DNA of 40,681 nucleotides, taken from Oscillatoriales cyanobacterium SM2_2_1 (GTDB lineage Bacteria; Cyanobacteriota; Cyanobacteriia; Pseudanabaenales; Pseudanabaenaceae). Position numbers and translations under genes: made by a program. The stretch lies in contig JAAUUH010000014.1 in assembly GCA_012031145.1 (NCBI GenBank), positions 1-40,681 of the forward strand, in the 5' to 3' direction. Shown here one piece after another: positions 17,866 through 26,669 of this stretch (positions within the stretch are counted from its first letter, which is position 1; each line of letters starts with the position of its first letter). The notes beneath the pieces were generated by a model, which was not told where the DNA came from, ran no database searches, and saw only the letters and a list, made by a program, of their open reading frames with translations.

Positions 17866-18681
17866 TCAATCCGATGATTCCAATGTAGCGTGTTTGCGAT
17901 ACAGTTTGCAGATGCCACGACGACTGGTGCGAATAAATTCACAAAGTTGCTGAATATCCTCGCTAGGGGCAAGTTCTCTGTCGGCGGCGATCGCTCCTAG
18001 GGCCTCACTGCGGGTCAGCCCCCGCCGGTACAGCACCAGAAACGCCCGCTGAATGAGGCGGCGGCGGGACTCCGTAAAACCATGGCGCTGCAACCCCACT
18101 CGATTAATGCCAATGACTTCATTGGTATCCACTGCCATCAAAAATGGCGGCACATCAACTCCGAGGCGCGTCTGTCCCCGCACCATGGCATAGGCCCCAA
18201 TGCGACAGTGCTGGTGCACCACGGCATCCCCCCCCAGAAAAGCATGATCCTGCACCACCACATGCCCCGCCAGCAAGACGTTATTCACCAGGGTAATGTC
18301 ATTGCCTAGGGTGCAGTTGTGAGCCACGTGGGCCCCTGTCAAAATCAAGTTGCGATCGCCAACGATGGTCTTGCTATGCTCGGCTGTCCCTCGATGCACC
18401 GTCACGTATTCCCGGAATGTGTTGCCATGGCCGATCTCGACGTAGCTAATGACCCCGCTGTAGGCCGTATCCTGGGGTTCAGCGCCAAGAATTGCCCCAT
18501 ACCCCACCACATTGCAATCCCCTAATCGGGTATGTCCCGTAACTATAGCTCGCGCCCGCAGATGGCAATTTGCACCGATTTCCACATGCTCGTCGATGAT
18601 CACATCAGCTTCCACCACAGTGTCCGCACCAATTTTGGCATTGGGGTGGATCATGGCGCGGGGATGAATCTGCGAAGACAT
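17866..18681 (-). CDS. lpxA: UDP-N-acetylglucosamine O-acyltransferase
   Basis: 271 residues. LpxA transfers a 3-hydroxyacyl chain from ACP to UDP-GlcNAc, the first step of lipid A synthesis. The N-terminal two thirds is a left-handed beta helix of hexapeptide repeats (IHPNAKIGADTVVEADV...). The catalytic histidine lies in GAHVAHNC, and the C-terminal helices begin at INRVGLQRHGF. Many cyanobacteria keep lpxC-fabZ-lpxA-lpxB together; here lpxA is separated from those genes, at least within the window. Confidence 0.94.
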   Translation of the reverse strand: MSSQIHPRAMIHPNAKIGADTVVEADVIIDEHVEIGANCHLRARAIVTGHTRLGDCNVVGYGAILGAEPQDTAYSGVISYVEIGHGNTFREYVTVHRGTAEHSKTIVGDRNLILTGAHVAHNCTLGNDITLVNNVLLAGHVVVQDHAFLGGDAVVHQHCRIGAYAMVRGQTRLGVDVPPFLMAVDTNEVIGINRVGLQRHGFTESRRRLIQRAFLVLYRRGLTRSEALGAIAADRELAPSEDIQQLCEFIRTSRRGICKLYRKHATLESSD

Positions 18682-18711
18682 GGGAGAAAGCAGCGGACTA
18701 CGCAGGGAATT

Positions 18712-18897
18712 TTAGCGTGTTTCGATTCGTCCGTTATCTACGGCCCGCATCAGTAAGTCGATGGCTACATAATCTTCATCAGAAATATATTTTTGCTCCT
18801 GCAATTCCCGATGGATTGCCTGCTCAATCTTTAGCGTTAGGCGCTGGGAGAGTATAGCTTTACTCACCAAAGTGCGGATGCGGCTCATAGAATTCAT
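18712..18897 (-). CDS. Small conserved-looking protein of unknown function
   Basis: 61 residues from ATG 18897, which has GGAG eight bases upstream; GTG 18918 is an alternative. The protein is helical and charged (RIRTLVSKAILSQRLTLKIE, LQEQKYISDEDYVAIDLLMRAV) with no cysteines or membrane segment. I do not recognise it. It ends 31 bp before lpxA on the same strand and may be cotranscribed with it. A perfect CRP-type palindrome lies 46 bp ahead of its start. Confidence 0.65.
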   Translation of the reverse strand: MNSMSRIRTLVSKAILSQRLTLKIEQAIHRELQEQKYISDEDYVAIDLLMRAVDNGRIETR

Positions 18898-18942
18898 GTC
18901 ATCTCCGGACGTGGTCACTATCCCAAGGAAGTGGGACGTAGA

Positions 18943-18960
18943 TCGTGATCTGGATCACGA
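18943..18960. promoter_or_regulatory. CRP-type palindromic operator candidate
   Basis: TCGTGATC-TG-GATCACGA is a perfect inverted repeat, and its inner part reads GTGA-N6-TCAC, the core of the CRP/SYCRP1 binding consensus TGTGA-N6-TCACA. It lies 46 bp upstream of the small gene starting at 18897. Assignment to a CRP-family regulator is inference from the consensus. Confidence 0.45.
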
Positions 18961-19021
18961 CCCGTTAAGAAGAACGCCAAGGCTGCAAAAAATGCAACCG
19001 TTCTTTATATCAATGTGAATC

Positions 19022-19080
19022 CTGGTGGAATAATGTGCATTTTGGTGGAATAATGTGCACTCTGGTGGAATCCTGATATG
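19022..19080. repeat. 20-bp tandem repeat array, possible transposon-end remnant
   Basis: TGGTGGAATAATGTGCA occurs at 19023-19039 and 19043-19059, and TGGTGGAAT starts a third unit at 19063, a spacing of exactly 20 bp. The bases just before the first unit (AATGTGAAT) resemble the end of a further unit. Repeated transposase-binding sites of this size are found at the ends of IS21-, Mu- and Tn7-type elements. No transposase gene is near. Confidence 0.6.
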
Positions 19081-19206
19081 CGCTAGCGCTATGAAGCAGA
19101 TCAAGAATGAGTGTTTGATCTACTTAATCTATCAAACCTAGTTGAAATACCTAGGGACTTCATCTGGCTTTGTGATGAGACTTGCCTGCCCAACGCCCCA
19201 TGTCCC

Positions 19207-21915
19207 CTAGGTGTTGGATTCCTGAAATTCTTGCCAGCGGGCTTGGAGGATCTGACGCTGTTGCAGGGCTGCTTCCCGCTCAGCTAGGGTAGCGGCAATT
19301 TTTTCGGGAGGAGCTTTTTGGCGGTAGCTGTCGTTACTGAGTCGGGCATCAAGTTGGGCGATCGCTTCATCCAGCTTTTTCAGGTTACGCTCTAACTTTT
19401 GCTGGAACTTGCCAATATCAATCAGTCCGCTGAGGGGCAAAATCACCTCCACCGTGCCGGCAACACCCCCTAGGGACTGGGGTGCCGCGATCGCCCCGAC
19501 CACCCATTGCAGATCGACGACCTTAGCTAGCTCTTGGATGTAGCGTTCGGTTGGGCGCAGGTGATCGAGAACGGTGGCATCATCGCTGCGCAAAATTACC
19601 GAAATAGTTTGGCTGGGTTTGATCTCAGCTTCGGCCCTGAGGTTGCGAATAGTTCGGATCACAGCGATCAAAAGCTCGAATTGGGCTTCTAGTTCATCAT
19701 CAATCCAGTGCTCATCGGCAACGGGATAGGACTGCACAGCCAGGAAAGTCCCGGGGTTCTGGCGATCGCCCCCCGTGAGAATTTGCCAGATCTCTTCAGT
19801 TATGTGGGGCATGAACGGATGAAACAACCGCAGGGTTCCCTCCAGAACCAAATACAGCACCTGCTGGGCTAGCCGCGCTTCCATCCCCTGTCCCTGCAAC
19901 GGCCCTTTTACCAGTTCGATATACCAGTCACAAAAATCTCCCCAAATGAAGTCATAGAGCACCTTGGCAGCTTCTCCCAAACCATAGCGCTCCAGATGGC
20001 TCCGCACTTGGGCGATCGCCCGATGGTAACGGGACAAAATCCAGCGATCCCCCAGTTCCAAATCCGTAGGTACAAACTCCTCGGCCTCGCTGCCCTCGGG
20101 AGTGAGATTCATCAACACAAAGCGCGATGCATTCCACAGTTTGGTGGCAAAATTTCGCGCAACCTCTACGGTGGGGGATTCATCGGTCTTGCGGTTGTAA
20201 TCTAGGCGAATGTCTTGCCCCGCCCCCACCACTTCCCTGACAAGCGCATAGCGCAGGGCATCGGTGCCGTATTTCTCAATCAGTAGCAGCGGATCAATGC
20301 CGTTGTTTTTAGATTTCGACATTTTTTGGTTGTTTTCATCCCGCACCAAGCCATGGATGTATACCGTACCGAAGGGAATATCGCCGGTCAGCCAGCCGGA
20401 CATCATAGTCATCCGAGCGACCCAAAAGAAAATGATGTCGAAACCGGTCACCAGCAGTGTGGTGGGGTAGAAGCGGCCCAAGTCAGCGGTATCTGCGGGC
20501 CAGCCTAGGGTAGAACAACACCATAGCCCCGATGAAAACCAGGTATCTAAAACATCCCCATCCCGAACTAAGTCTACTGGAGCACCAAACTGGGACTGGG
20601 CTTGAGTCCGGGCTTCGGTTTCCGTGCGCGCGACAAACATGGTGCCATCGGGGGCATACCAGGCTGGGATCTGATGCCCCCACCACAACTGCCGCGAAAT
20701 GCACCAATCCTTTAACTTAACCAACCAGTCCCGGTAGACCTTGCTCCATCGCTCTGGCACAAACTGGGGCGATTGATTCTGGTCAAGCTCTTTTAGAGCG
20801 CGATCAGCGAGGGGACGAATGTTCACAAACCACTGCGTGGACAGGTAGGGCTCAATGGGCACCTTACCCCGCTCAGAATAGGGCACACTATGGCTGTAGG
20901 GTTCGATGCGCTCAACCAGTGCCAGTTCTTCTAGGGACGCCACCACCTGTTTACGGGCCACAAAGCGATCTAGTCCCGCAAAGGTGCCCCCATGGGCGTT
21001 GAGGGTGGCATCGGGGTTAAGGATATTAATGAATGGAAGCTGATGTCGTTTACCGATTTCAAAATCGTTAAAGTCGTGGGCTGGGGTGACTTTGACGCAG
21101 CCGGAGCCAAATTGGGGATCGACATAGGCATCGCCAATAATGGGAATATCCCGATCTTGTAAGGGCAGGCGCACGGTTTTTCCAATCAGGTGGCGATAGC
21201 GATCATCCTCGGGGTGAACCGCCACCGCCGTATCACCGAGCATCGTTTCTGGGCGAGTAGTGGCCACCACCAAATAACCGGAGCCATCACTAAGGGGGTA
21301 GCGGAAATGCCAGAGGGATCCCTGAACTTCTTGATTGTCTACTTCTAAATCGGAAACCGCCGATCGCGAGGCCGGGCACCAGTTAACCAGATATTCCCCC
21401 CGATAGATTAGGCCCTCCCCATAGAGCCGGACAAAGGCCTCATTCACTGCTGCCGATAGCCCAGCGTCCAGGGTGAAGCGCTCCCGGGACCAATCTGCGG
21501 AAGCTCCCAATCGCCGAATTTGGTTGACAATGGTGCCGCCAGATTCTGCCTTCCACTGCCACGCTCGCCCTAGGAATTGCTCCCGTCCCAGTTCGATGCG
21601 ATCACGCCCTTCGGCTTTGAGTTGTTTTTCTAAAATGGTTTGCACCGCTATGCTGGCATGGTCGGTGCCCGGCAGCCACAGGACATTTTTGCCCACCATG
21701 CGTTGGTAGCGGACGATTGTATCAATTAAAGCCAGCTCTAGGGCGTGGCCAAGGTGCAAGCTTCCTGTCACATTGGGCGGCGGAATCATAATACTAAACA
21801 TGGGTCTATCGCTTTCCGCATCGGCGACAAATATCCCGCTATCCTCCCAACAGGTCTGCCAATGGCGATCGCGTTCTTGGGGAGGGTACTGCTTGGGAAA
21901 TTCGTTGGCGTTCAT
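19207..21915 (-). CDS. valS: Valyl-tRNA synthetase
   Basis: 902 residues from ATG 21915 ([20 protein letters not shown]). Class Ia synthetase that charges tRNA-Val and edits Thr. Seen: the HIGH-type HLGH (54-57) in [13 protein letters not shown], the editing (CP1) domain with [27 protein letters not shown], the KMSKS loop in [14 protein letters not shown], and the C-terminal coiled-coil arm ([20 protein letters not shown]). A frame continuing upstream to 21972 would overlap the start of the divergent gene at 21967 and is rejected. Confidence 0.96.
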   Translation of the reverse strand: MNANEFPKQYPPQERDRHWQTCWEDSGIFVADAESDRPMFSIMIPPPNVTGSLHLGHALELALIDTIVRYQRMVGKNVLWLPGTDHASIAVQTILEKQLKAEGRDRIELGREQFLGRAWQWKAESGGTIVNQIRRLGASADWSRERFTLDAGLSAAVNEAFVRLYGEGLIYRGEYLVNWCPASRSAVSDLEVDNQEVQGSLWHFRYPLSDGSGYLVVATTRPETMLGDTAVAVHPEDDRYRHLIGKTVRLPLQDRDIPIIGDAYVDPQFGSGCVKVTPAHDFNDFEIGKRHQLPFINILNPDATLNAHGGTFAGLDRFVARKQVVASLEELALVERIEPYSHSVPYSERGKVPIEPYLSTQWFVNIRPLADRALKELDQNQSPQFVPERWSKVYRDWLVKLKDWCISRQLWWGHQIPAWYAPDGTMFVARTETEARTQAQSQFGAPVDLVRDGDVLDTWFSSGLWCCSTLGWPADTADLGRFYPTTLLVTGFDIIFFWVARMTMMSGWLTGDIPFGTVYIHGLVRDENNQKMSKSKNNGIDPLLLIEKYGTDALRYALVREVVGAGQDIRLDYNRKTDESPTVEVARNFATKLWNASRFVLMNLTPEGSEAEEFVPTDLELGDRWILSRYHRAIAQVRSHLERYGLGEAAKVLYDFIWGDFCDWYIELVKGPLQGQGMEARLAQQVLYLVLEGTLRLFHPFMPHITEEIWQILTGGDRQNPGTFLAVQSYPVADEHWIDDELEAQFELLIAVIRTIRNLRAEAEIKPSQTISVILRSDDATVLDHLRPTERYIQELAKVVDLQWVVGAIAAPQSLGGVAGTVEVILPLSGLIDIGKFQQKLERNLKKLDEAIAQLDARLSNDSYRQKAPPEKIAATLAEREAALQQRQILQARWQEFQESNT

Positions 21916-21966
21916 AGACAAAGTTTGGCAGCAAAATCTCTCCCAATAGTACGCTAGGATGACTTT

Positions 21967-22935
21967 ATGCATCAGTCCTACCGTCTCATTTCCCTACTTC
22001 CCAGTGCCACCGAAATCATTGAGGTTTTGGGCATGACTGCCTATTTGGTCGGGCGATCACACGAGTGTGATTTTCCCGAATCCGTCAAGGATCTGCCGGT
22101 ATGCACCGCGCCTAAGTTTTGTCCCGACGGCACCAGCCAAGAGATCCATGATCGGGTGACGGCGGTGCTCGAGAGTGCCCTCAGTGTCTACCGTGTTGAT
22201 CTCGATCTTTTGCGGGAATTGCGCCCCACCCACATCATCACCCAGTCCCAGTGCGAAGTTTGCGCCGTCAGCCTCGCCGATGTTGAAGGGGCGATCACCA
22301 GCCTCATGCAACAGGACCCCAGCCTTTCGCCCCAGTTGATTTCACTCCAACCCAACTTTCTTGCTGAAGTATGGCAAGACATTGAGCGGGTTGCCCGCGC
22401 CCTCGGTCTCGATCCCCAGCCGATCCTCCAAGATCTCCATCAGCGCCTTTCCGCCTGCCAAATGGCCGTAGCCGGGTATCCCCAGCCCAGGGTTGCCTGC
22501 ATCGAATGGATTGAGCCCCTTATGACCGCAGGCAATTGGATTCCTGAATTAGTAACCTTAGCGGGAGGGATTCCGGTACTCGCAGAAGCGGGCAAGCATT
22601 CGCCATGGATCTCATGGATCGACCTGATGGCCGCCGCCCCAGACATCCTTGTGTTTATGCCCTGCGGCTTTGACCTAGGCAAAACCGCCGCTGAAGTTGC
22701 CTATTCCTTTGCCGTCCATCCCCAATGGCAGGAGTTACCCGCCGTGCGATCGGGGCGGGTTTACATAACCGATGGCAATGCTTACTTCAACCGTCCGGGT
22801 CCCCGTCTGGTAGATTCCCTAGAAATTCTGACCGAGATCATCCATGGCGATCGCCTTCCCCATCACCACTCTTCGGCTTGGCAATCCCTCTGCCTCGACC
22901 AGTCCAATGTCTTCGCATATACAACTTCTCCCTGA
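21967..22935 (+). CDS. BtuF/TroA-like cobalamin-binding protein without signal peptide
   Basis: 322 residues of the class III periplasmic-binding fold used by B12 and siderophore ABC importers: [31 protein letters not shown] at the start (the [10 protein letters not shown] motif is diagnostic), a long linking helix, and a C-terminal lobe with ...[12 protein letters not shown]. It has no signal peptide or lipobox and no transporter genes beside it. An uncoupled cytoplasmic or alternative role, for example corrinoid binding, is therefore possible. The SQCEVCAV cysteine pair is a feature of this subgroup. It is divergent from valS, with 51 bp between the starts. Confidence 0.8.
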   Translation: MHQSYRLISLLPSATEIIEVLGMTAYLVGRSHECDFPESVKDLPVCTAPKFCPDGTSQEIHDRVTAVLESALSVYRVDLDLLRELRPTHIITQSQCEVCAVSLADVEGAITSLMQQDPSLSPQLISLQPNFLAEVWQDIERVARALGLDPQPILQDLHQRLSACQMAVAGYPQPRVACIEWIEPLMTAGNWIPELVTLAGGIPVLAEAGKHSPWISWIDLMAAAPDILVFMPCGFDLGKTAAEVAYSFAVHPQWQELPAVRSGRVYITDGNAYFNRPGPRLVDSLEILTEIIHGDRLPHHHSSAWQSLCLDQSNVFAYTTSP

Positions 22936-23084
22936 CCATGGTGCCAGTTCTGTCGAGTGTGCGTTCCAATATGCAACGTAACCAGACCAGAATTCCCCAT
23001 TCCTGTTTCTGAGATGTGGTAGTCCATGCCCTCACGATGTTCGTGCCTCTGAGCAAACCTAAAGTTGCCAAACTCCTACGGGCA

Positions 23085-23130
23085 AACGGTCAAATTCAAT
23101 CCCCCCGATAGGTGGGAATAGCCGTTTTTT
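23085..23130 (+). terminator. Candidate rho-independent terminator
   Basis: AACGG (23085-23089) pairs with CCGTT (23122-23126). Inside it a C-rich arm (23101-23106) pairs with GGTGGG (23111-23116) around a GATA loop, with a bulge. A T6 tract (23125-23130) closes it. It lies 150 bp after the BtuF-like gene stop. The bulged stem lowers confidence. Confidence 0.4.
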
Positions 23131-23253
23131 ATTGTCCCCTCTTCCCCGTATTTAAGCGTTAAGTTGAATGTCACAGGTTTGCCATTCCAGTGGACTAATC
23201 TCCATAGAGTCAAAACCCACCGGCAATGGATGCCTCCAACTGCAGTGAGCATC

Positions 23254-23287
23254 AAAAAAAATCAAGGGGATAGCGTTTTATCCCCTT
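23254..23287 (-). terminator. Rho-independent terminator of the 50-residue gene
   Basis: Read on the minus strand, AAGGGGATA and TATCCCCTT form a perfect 9-bp stem around a 6-base loop (plus-strand arms 23264-23272 and 23279-23287), followed by GA and eight T residues. It lies 63 bp after the stop of the small gene 23350-23502. Confidence 0.8.
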
Positions 23288-23349
23288 AACTTGTTATTTA
23301 TTATTTACTTGCTCGACAACCTAAGACCGCTAAGAAAATCCCTATACCC

Positions 23350-23502
23350 CTAACAGGAGTGGGCTTGCCAATTCCGTTCGATCACTTCGTTGGCATTTAC
23401 ACCAATTTGCTGAGCAGCACGGGTTAAAACGGACTCGCTACGGAGCTTGTCTTGCTGACGGTTGCGAATAGCAGTGCTGCGAAGTTGCTCTTTAATAGAC
23501 AT
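23350..23502 (-). CDS. Small protein of unknown function (50 residues)
   Basis: A short frame reading MSIKEQLRST..., about one quarter charged and mostly helical, ending IERNWQAHSC. It is supported by an AGGTAAAGG ribosome-binding region seven or so bases before the ATG, by codon use like other genes here, by an AT-rich TATATT box about 35 bp upstream, and by a strong terminator after the stop. The middle (LTRAAQQIGVNANEVIERNW) looks like a helix-turn-helix-sized unit. I do not recognise a family. It forms a complete single-gene transcription unit. Confidence 0.65.
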   Translation of the reverse strand: MSIKEQLRSTAIRNRQQDKLRSESVLTRAAQQIGVNANEVIERNWQAHSC

Positions 23503-23936
23503 GACCTTTACCTCTCGATAACTCTTCCGATGAACTTAATATAACACAAATTGTATCTAAAGCTACGGTTTTCAAGATAATTGCCAAATACTTTGATTTG
23601 TCTTACTTATGTCATTCCCCTTCCAATGGTCGAGAGGCTTATAGGTGCAAAACGACTTCCGCTACCCTAGGGTTTGCCCAGTGCTATAGCTATGTTCGGG
23701 TAGGTTCGAGCATCGAGAGAAAGGGGGTTTGGGGGCTGCGCTCCCAGCCAGTTCTACCCCTGCACCCCATCCTAACCAAGTTATTTACAGCGATATTTTG
23801 TTTACGCTATACCAAGGGACTATTCCTTTGATGGAATTTTCGGATTCGTCCGCAGACCTAGCCCACAGCAACCCGGTGCTTGGCCCCGGGATGGGATCAA
23901 TTCCCAAATCAATATCCCTCGTTGTTGCGCCCTAGC
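23503..23936. other. Intergenic DNA carrying a dispersed repeat
   Basis: 434 bp upstream of the 50-residue gene and downstream of nagZ. Apart from the repeat at 23691-23783 and the AT-rich promoter-like stretch near 23531-23560, I see no gene or structure. Confidence 0.45.
23691..23783. repeat. Dispersed intergenic repeat, copy 2
   Basis: 93 bp closely matching 14970-15063: TTCGGGTAGGTTCG, the GGGGGTTTGGGGGCTGCG hairpin core, CACCCCATCCTAACCAAGTTA. It is preceded by GCTATAGC, which also occurs beside the first locus (15162-15169), so this octamer may belong to the element or its target. Confidence 0.75.
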
Positions 23937-25428
23937 TTAAGATGGCGTCGAGTTAATCCCAGTCAAGGCTAGGCGGAGGTGGGATAGGATCAGTTCTTGG
24001 GCATCTCCCAACTGACTGTGGGAAAACCACCACGGCAAGTTTGGGGGCAGGTGGGGCAAAAGCTGATCCCGCAGGTAGGGACTGCCATAAAATGCAATGC
24101 CACGCAACTGTCCCCGATCGCCTAGGTCTCGTAGGAACTTTAGCCACGGAGTCACCCCATCCCCCGATGCCGTGAAAGGATTGCCCCGACTAAAAATTTG
24201 CACCCACACGTCTTCCATGCGATCGCCCATGAGAACAGGAAGGGTTTGGCGTGTTACGGTTAGCACCTCAGCTTCCGGCAGTTGGAGCAGGGGCTCGGAC
24301 AGGGGCAGGCGGTCGGCGATCGCCAACTGGAGCGCAATGGGGCCCGTGAGCGGGTGGGGTGAGGTTTGGAGCGCAGCGGCCGTAATGGCGCGGGCAACGC
24401 GGCGATGGGACACAAAATCCAGTTGCCTAGGGCACAACAGGGCGCATTGCGAATTTTTTGCCGGGCATGGGCAATGCGTTCTAGGGAAGCATCAAGGCGT
24501 TTCATGCTGAGAGCTCCATCGGCGACGGCTTGGGTGATCGCGGCGATCGCCCCGACAGCATCCACAGGCATAAGTAACAGATCTGCCCCTGCCTGAAGGG
24601 CCTTCACTACTGCCACATCGGGAGCATACCGACGGGTGATCCCCGCCATCATCAGTGCATCGGTAATAATCAGCCCATCAAACCCCAACTCGCCCCGCAA
24701 GATTTCTGTCAGCCAGCGGTAAGAACACGTTGCTACCTCTGCATCAACTTGGGGTACCACCACATGGGCAGTCATCACCGCATCGACCCCCGATCGCCAG
24801 GCGAATTCGAAGGGCAAGCCATCCCCGTGCCGCCAAAAGTCCAAATCACCCATCACCGTTGGCAATGCCAATGGGAATCGACTACCGTATCCCCATGGCC
24901 AGGGAAATGCTTCGCCGCCGTCAGTACTCCCTCCACAGATTGCACCCCCCAGAGAAAGGCCCGACTGCCAGCCATGACCTCCCCCGCAGTTTCGCCAAAG
25001 GCCCGCACATTGATCACTGGGTTTTGGGGATTACGGTTAATGTCCACCACCGGCGCTAGAAGCCAATTCAGCCCAATTGACCGGGCCTCTATAGCAGTAA
25101 TGTGTCCCATGGCTACTGCCTGATCGGCGCTGGCAGCCATTAAAGCCATGGGCGGTGGAAACCGGGTGCCACCATAGAACCATTGCCCCACCCCCTCTTC
25201 CACGTCCGCTGCCAGAAACAGCGGTTGCGGTGCCCACGATTGCAGTTCTGCTGTGCGCGCCGCCACCTCTGTCATACTACCGCCGACCAATATGACACCA
25301 CTGACTCCGGCTTGAAGGTGCGATCGCAGTGCTTCAGTTCCTAATTCCCACTGGGGATATTGCCGCTGATGGTCAAGGGGGTAACCGGAAGCCCGCAGAA
25401 TCAAAAGTTGGGCAAAGGGCGATGCCAT
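23937..25428 (-). CDS. nagZ: Beta-N-acetylhexosaminidase, NagZ-like GH3 (two frameshifts)
   Basis: Glycoside hydrolase family 3. NagZ releases GlcNAc from peptidoglycan fragments during wall recycling. The first section (from ATG 25428) reaches the signature KHFPGHGDTVVDSH. The second continues at LALPTVMGD and contains GVDAVMTAHVVVP and the nucleophile aspartate in GLIITDALMM. The third begins CPRQLDFVSHRRVARAIT and holds the C-terminal domain. Junctions lie at about 24870 (one T missing in CATTTGG) and about 24440. Corrected, the protein is about 500 residues, longer than enteric NagZ because of the C-terminal domain. The ATG overlaps the stop of the GerMN gene by one base. Confidence 0.85.
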
Positions 25429-26003
25429 CAAAATTCCACAGCGAAATTATTTCGAGTCAGGGGCTGCTTGATCTCTAGTCCCTCACCGCCCAAAAAAAAC
25501 AACGGTTGCCCCTCCACAGACAAGAACAAGCGGGCATCGGGATTGAGGCTGGTAGCAGTGTACAAAATTTGAATCACCCTTCCCTGCATTGTGGCACTAC
25601 CGCCGCCGCCCAGAAATTCACGGGAGAGGTCTAACCGAATATCTTGTCCTTGAACTGCTAGGTTCAAGATTTTTACGTTTTGGGGAATAGCACTGTAAAG
25701 ATTGGGTTCCTGGGGTGGCTTGGCTACCATTTCTACCAGGACTTGTCGCAGGGTGCTGGCTTCGCTGAGGGATTTCAGTCGCCGGGGTACGGCCACCAAA
25801 CGGTTGCGTCGTGATTCCAGCCAGTAAACTTCTACGGTTCGCTCTACCGGAGCGTCAAGAATTGGCTGGGTGGCGGAAGGATTTTGAATCTGCTGGGACA
25901 AAATCGCCACCGTGGTACCACCAGCGATCGCCGTAATCATTAATCCGATCCAGATCGATTTCGGCCACGTTGACGAGTTCATAGCGTCACTTTTACGCCC
26001 CAT
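25428..26003 (-). CDS. GerMN domain protein, membrane-anchored
   Basis: 191 residues with one N-terminal transmembrane helix (about 18-35, IWIGLMITAIAGGTTVAIL) and an extracytoplasmic GerMN domain (about 57-180). The domain shows VEVYWLES at its start, the LVEMVAKPP helix, LDLSREFLGGGGS and VIQILYTATS, all typical of GerMN. The domain occurs in spore germination and cell-envelope proteins; its ligand is unknown, possibly wall-related. It lies immediately upstream of nagZ with a one-base overlap, which supports a shared role in peptidoglycan turnover. Confidence 0.87.
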   Translation of the reverse strand: MGRKSDAMNSSTWPKSIWIGLMITAIAGGTTVAILSQQIQNPSATQPILDAPVERTVEVYWLESRRNRLVAVPRRLKSLSEASTLRQVLVEMVAKPPQEPNLYSAIPQNVKILNLAVQGQDIRLDLSREFLGGGGSATMQGRVIQILYTATSLNPDARLFLSVEGQPLFFLGGEGLEIKQPLTRNNFAVEF

Positions 26004-26048
26004 GCAAAGGTTTTCAGGCAGTATAGCGGAAAGGGGAACCGTTCTGGC

Positions 26049-26582
26049 TTACAGAAATCGTAGTTGGTTCATTTGCTGCCGCACCGATGGCTTCAGCCGC
26101 TCCCCAATGGTTGGGGCTGTCTTGGGCCTGGATGCATGCTGCCGAACTGCTTGGGATACCTGACGCACTGCTGACTCCAGCATTGGAGCCGACCAGCATT
26201 CAGCACCAAACCCTTTGGCCGTAAGTTGCTGGACGCGGTCAGAGGTAGCGACAATTAGGCGCTTTCGGTGGCGCAACAGATCGCGGTGGTATTCATTACA
26301 GCGTCGCTCGATATAGGTGTCCGCCGTCTCATTGGGTTCGGTGAAATAAAGGCTCAGGTGGGCCGTTATGGTTTCGCAACGACCCGGCTGGGGCTGAGTA
26401 TGGGCATCGAAAACTACAATGGTGCCGTATTCTTTATAGGCGCTAAAGTTAATCATCTGCTCGATGAGACGATCACGAGCTGCATCGAATCCGAGCCGTT
26501 GACATGTACGCCGCAGGTCACTCCAAGCACCGATCATGTTGTAGCCATCCACTAGAAAAAGTGGCGGTTCTGCCCGTTCCAT
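26049..26582 (-). CDS. NYN domain (YacP/Rae1-like) endoribonuclease
   Basis: 177 residues of the NYN/PIN-like nuclease fold. FLVDGYNMIGAW (the acidic D in VDGYN), then YGTIVVFDAH, then TADTYIERRC and LIVATSDRVQQ supply the expected acidic metal-binding residues. The Bacillus homologue Rae1/YacP cuts mRNA on ribosomes. Charged C-terminal tail from about residue 140. It stands 46 bp upstream of the GerMN gene on the same strand. Confidence 0.87.
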   Translation of the reverse strand: MERAEPPLFLVDGYNMIGAWSDLRRTCQRLGFDAARDRLIEQMINFSAYKEYGTIVVFDAHTQPQPGRCETITAHLSLYFTEPNETADTYIERRCNEYHRDLLRHRKRLIVATSDRVQQLTAKGFGAECWSAPMLESAVRQVSQAVRQHASRPKTAPTIGERLKPSVRQQMNQLRFL

Positions 26583-26669
26583 AAGGTTGCAAGTACGTTA
26601 TGTTTATTGTGTCATTGGATGGCGTGCCATGGGTAAATATCCTCCTGCTGAAATAGGTCATCATAATCC

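Larger units (their letters stand above)
18898..19206. other. Intergenic DNA with palindrome and short repeat array
   Basis: 309 bp without a gene. It holds the 18943-18960 palindrome and the 19022-19080 array described separately. The remainder, up to the valS stop, shows no further structure by eye. Confidence 0.5.
22936..23349. other. Intergenic region, possible 3' UTR or small RNA
   Basis: 414 bp without a protein gene. It contains a candidate plus-strand terminator (23085-23130) and a clear minus-strand terminator (23254-23287). The 22.95-23.13 kb part could be the 3' UTR of the BtuF-like gene or a separate small RNA; I could not match it to 6S, SRP or tmRNA. Confidence 0.35.

Noticed and set aside
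19022-19080. CRISPR array
   Set aside because: Units are only about 17 bp with 3-bp gaps, with no spacers and no cas genes.
21916-21972. Upstream extension of valS
   Set aside because: It would overlap the start of the divergent BtuF-like gene, and the extra residues show no similarity to the family.
22940-23130. 6S RNA or SRP RNA
   Set aside because: A TCTGAGATG stretch looked 6S-like, but no matching 3' closing strand was found.
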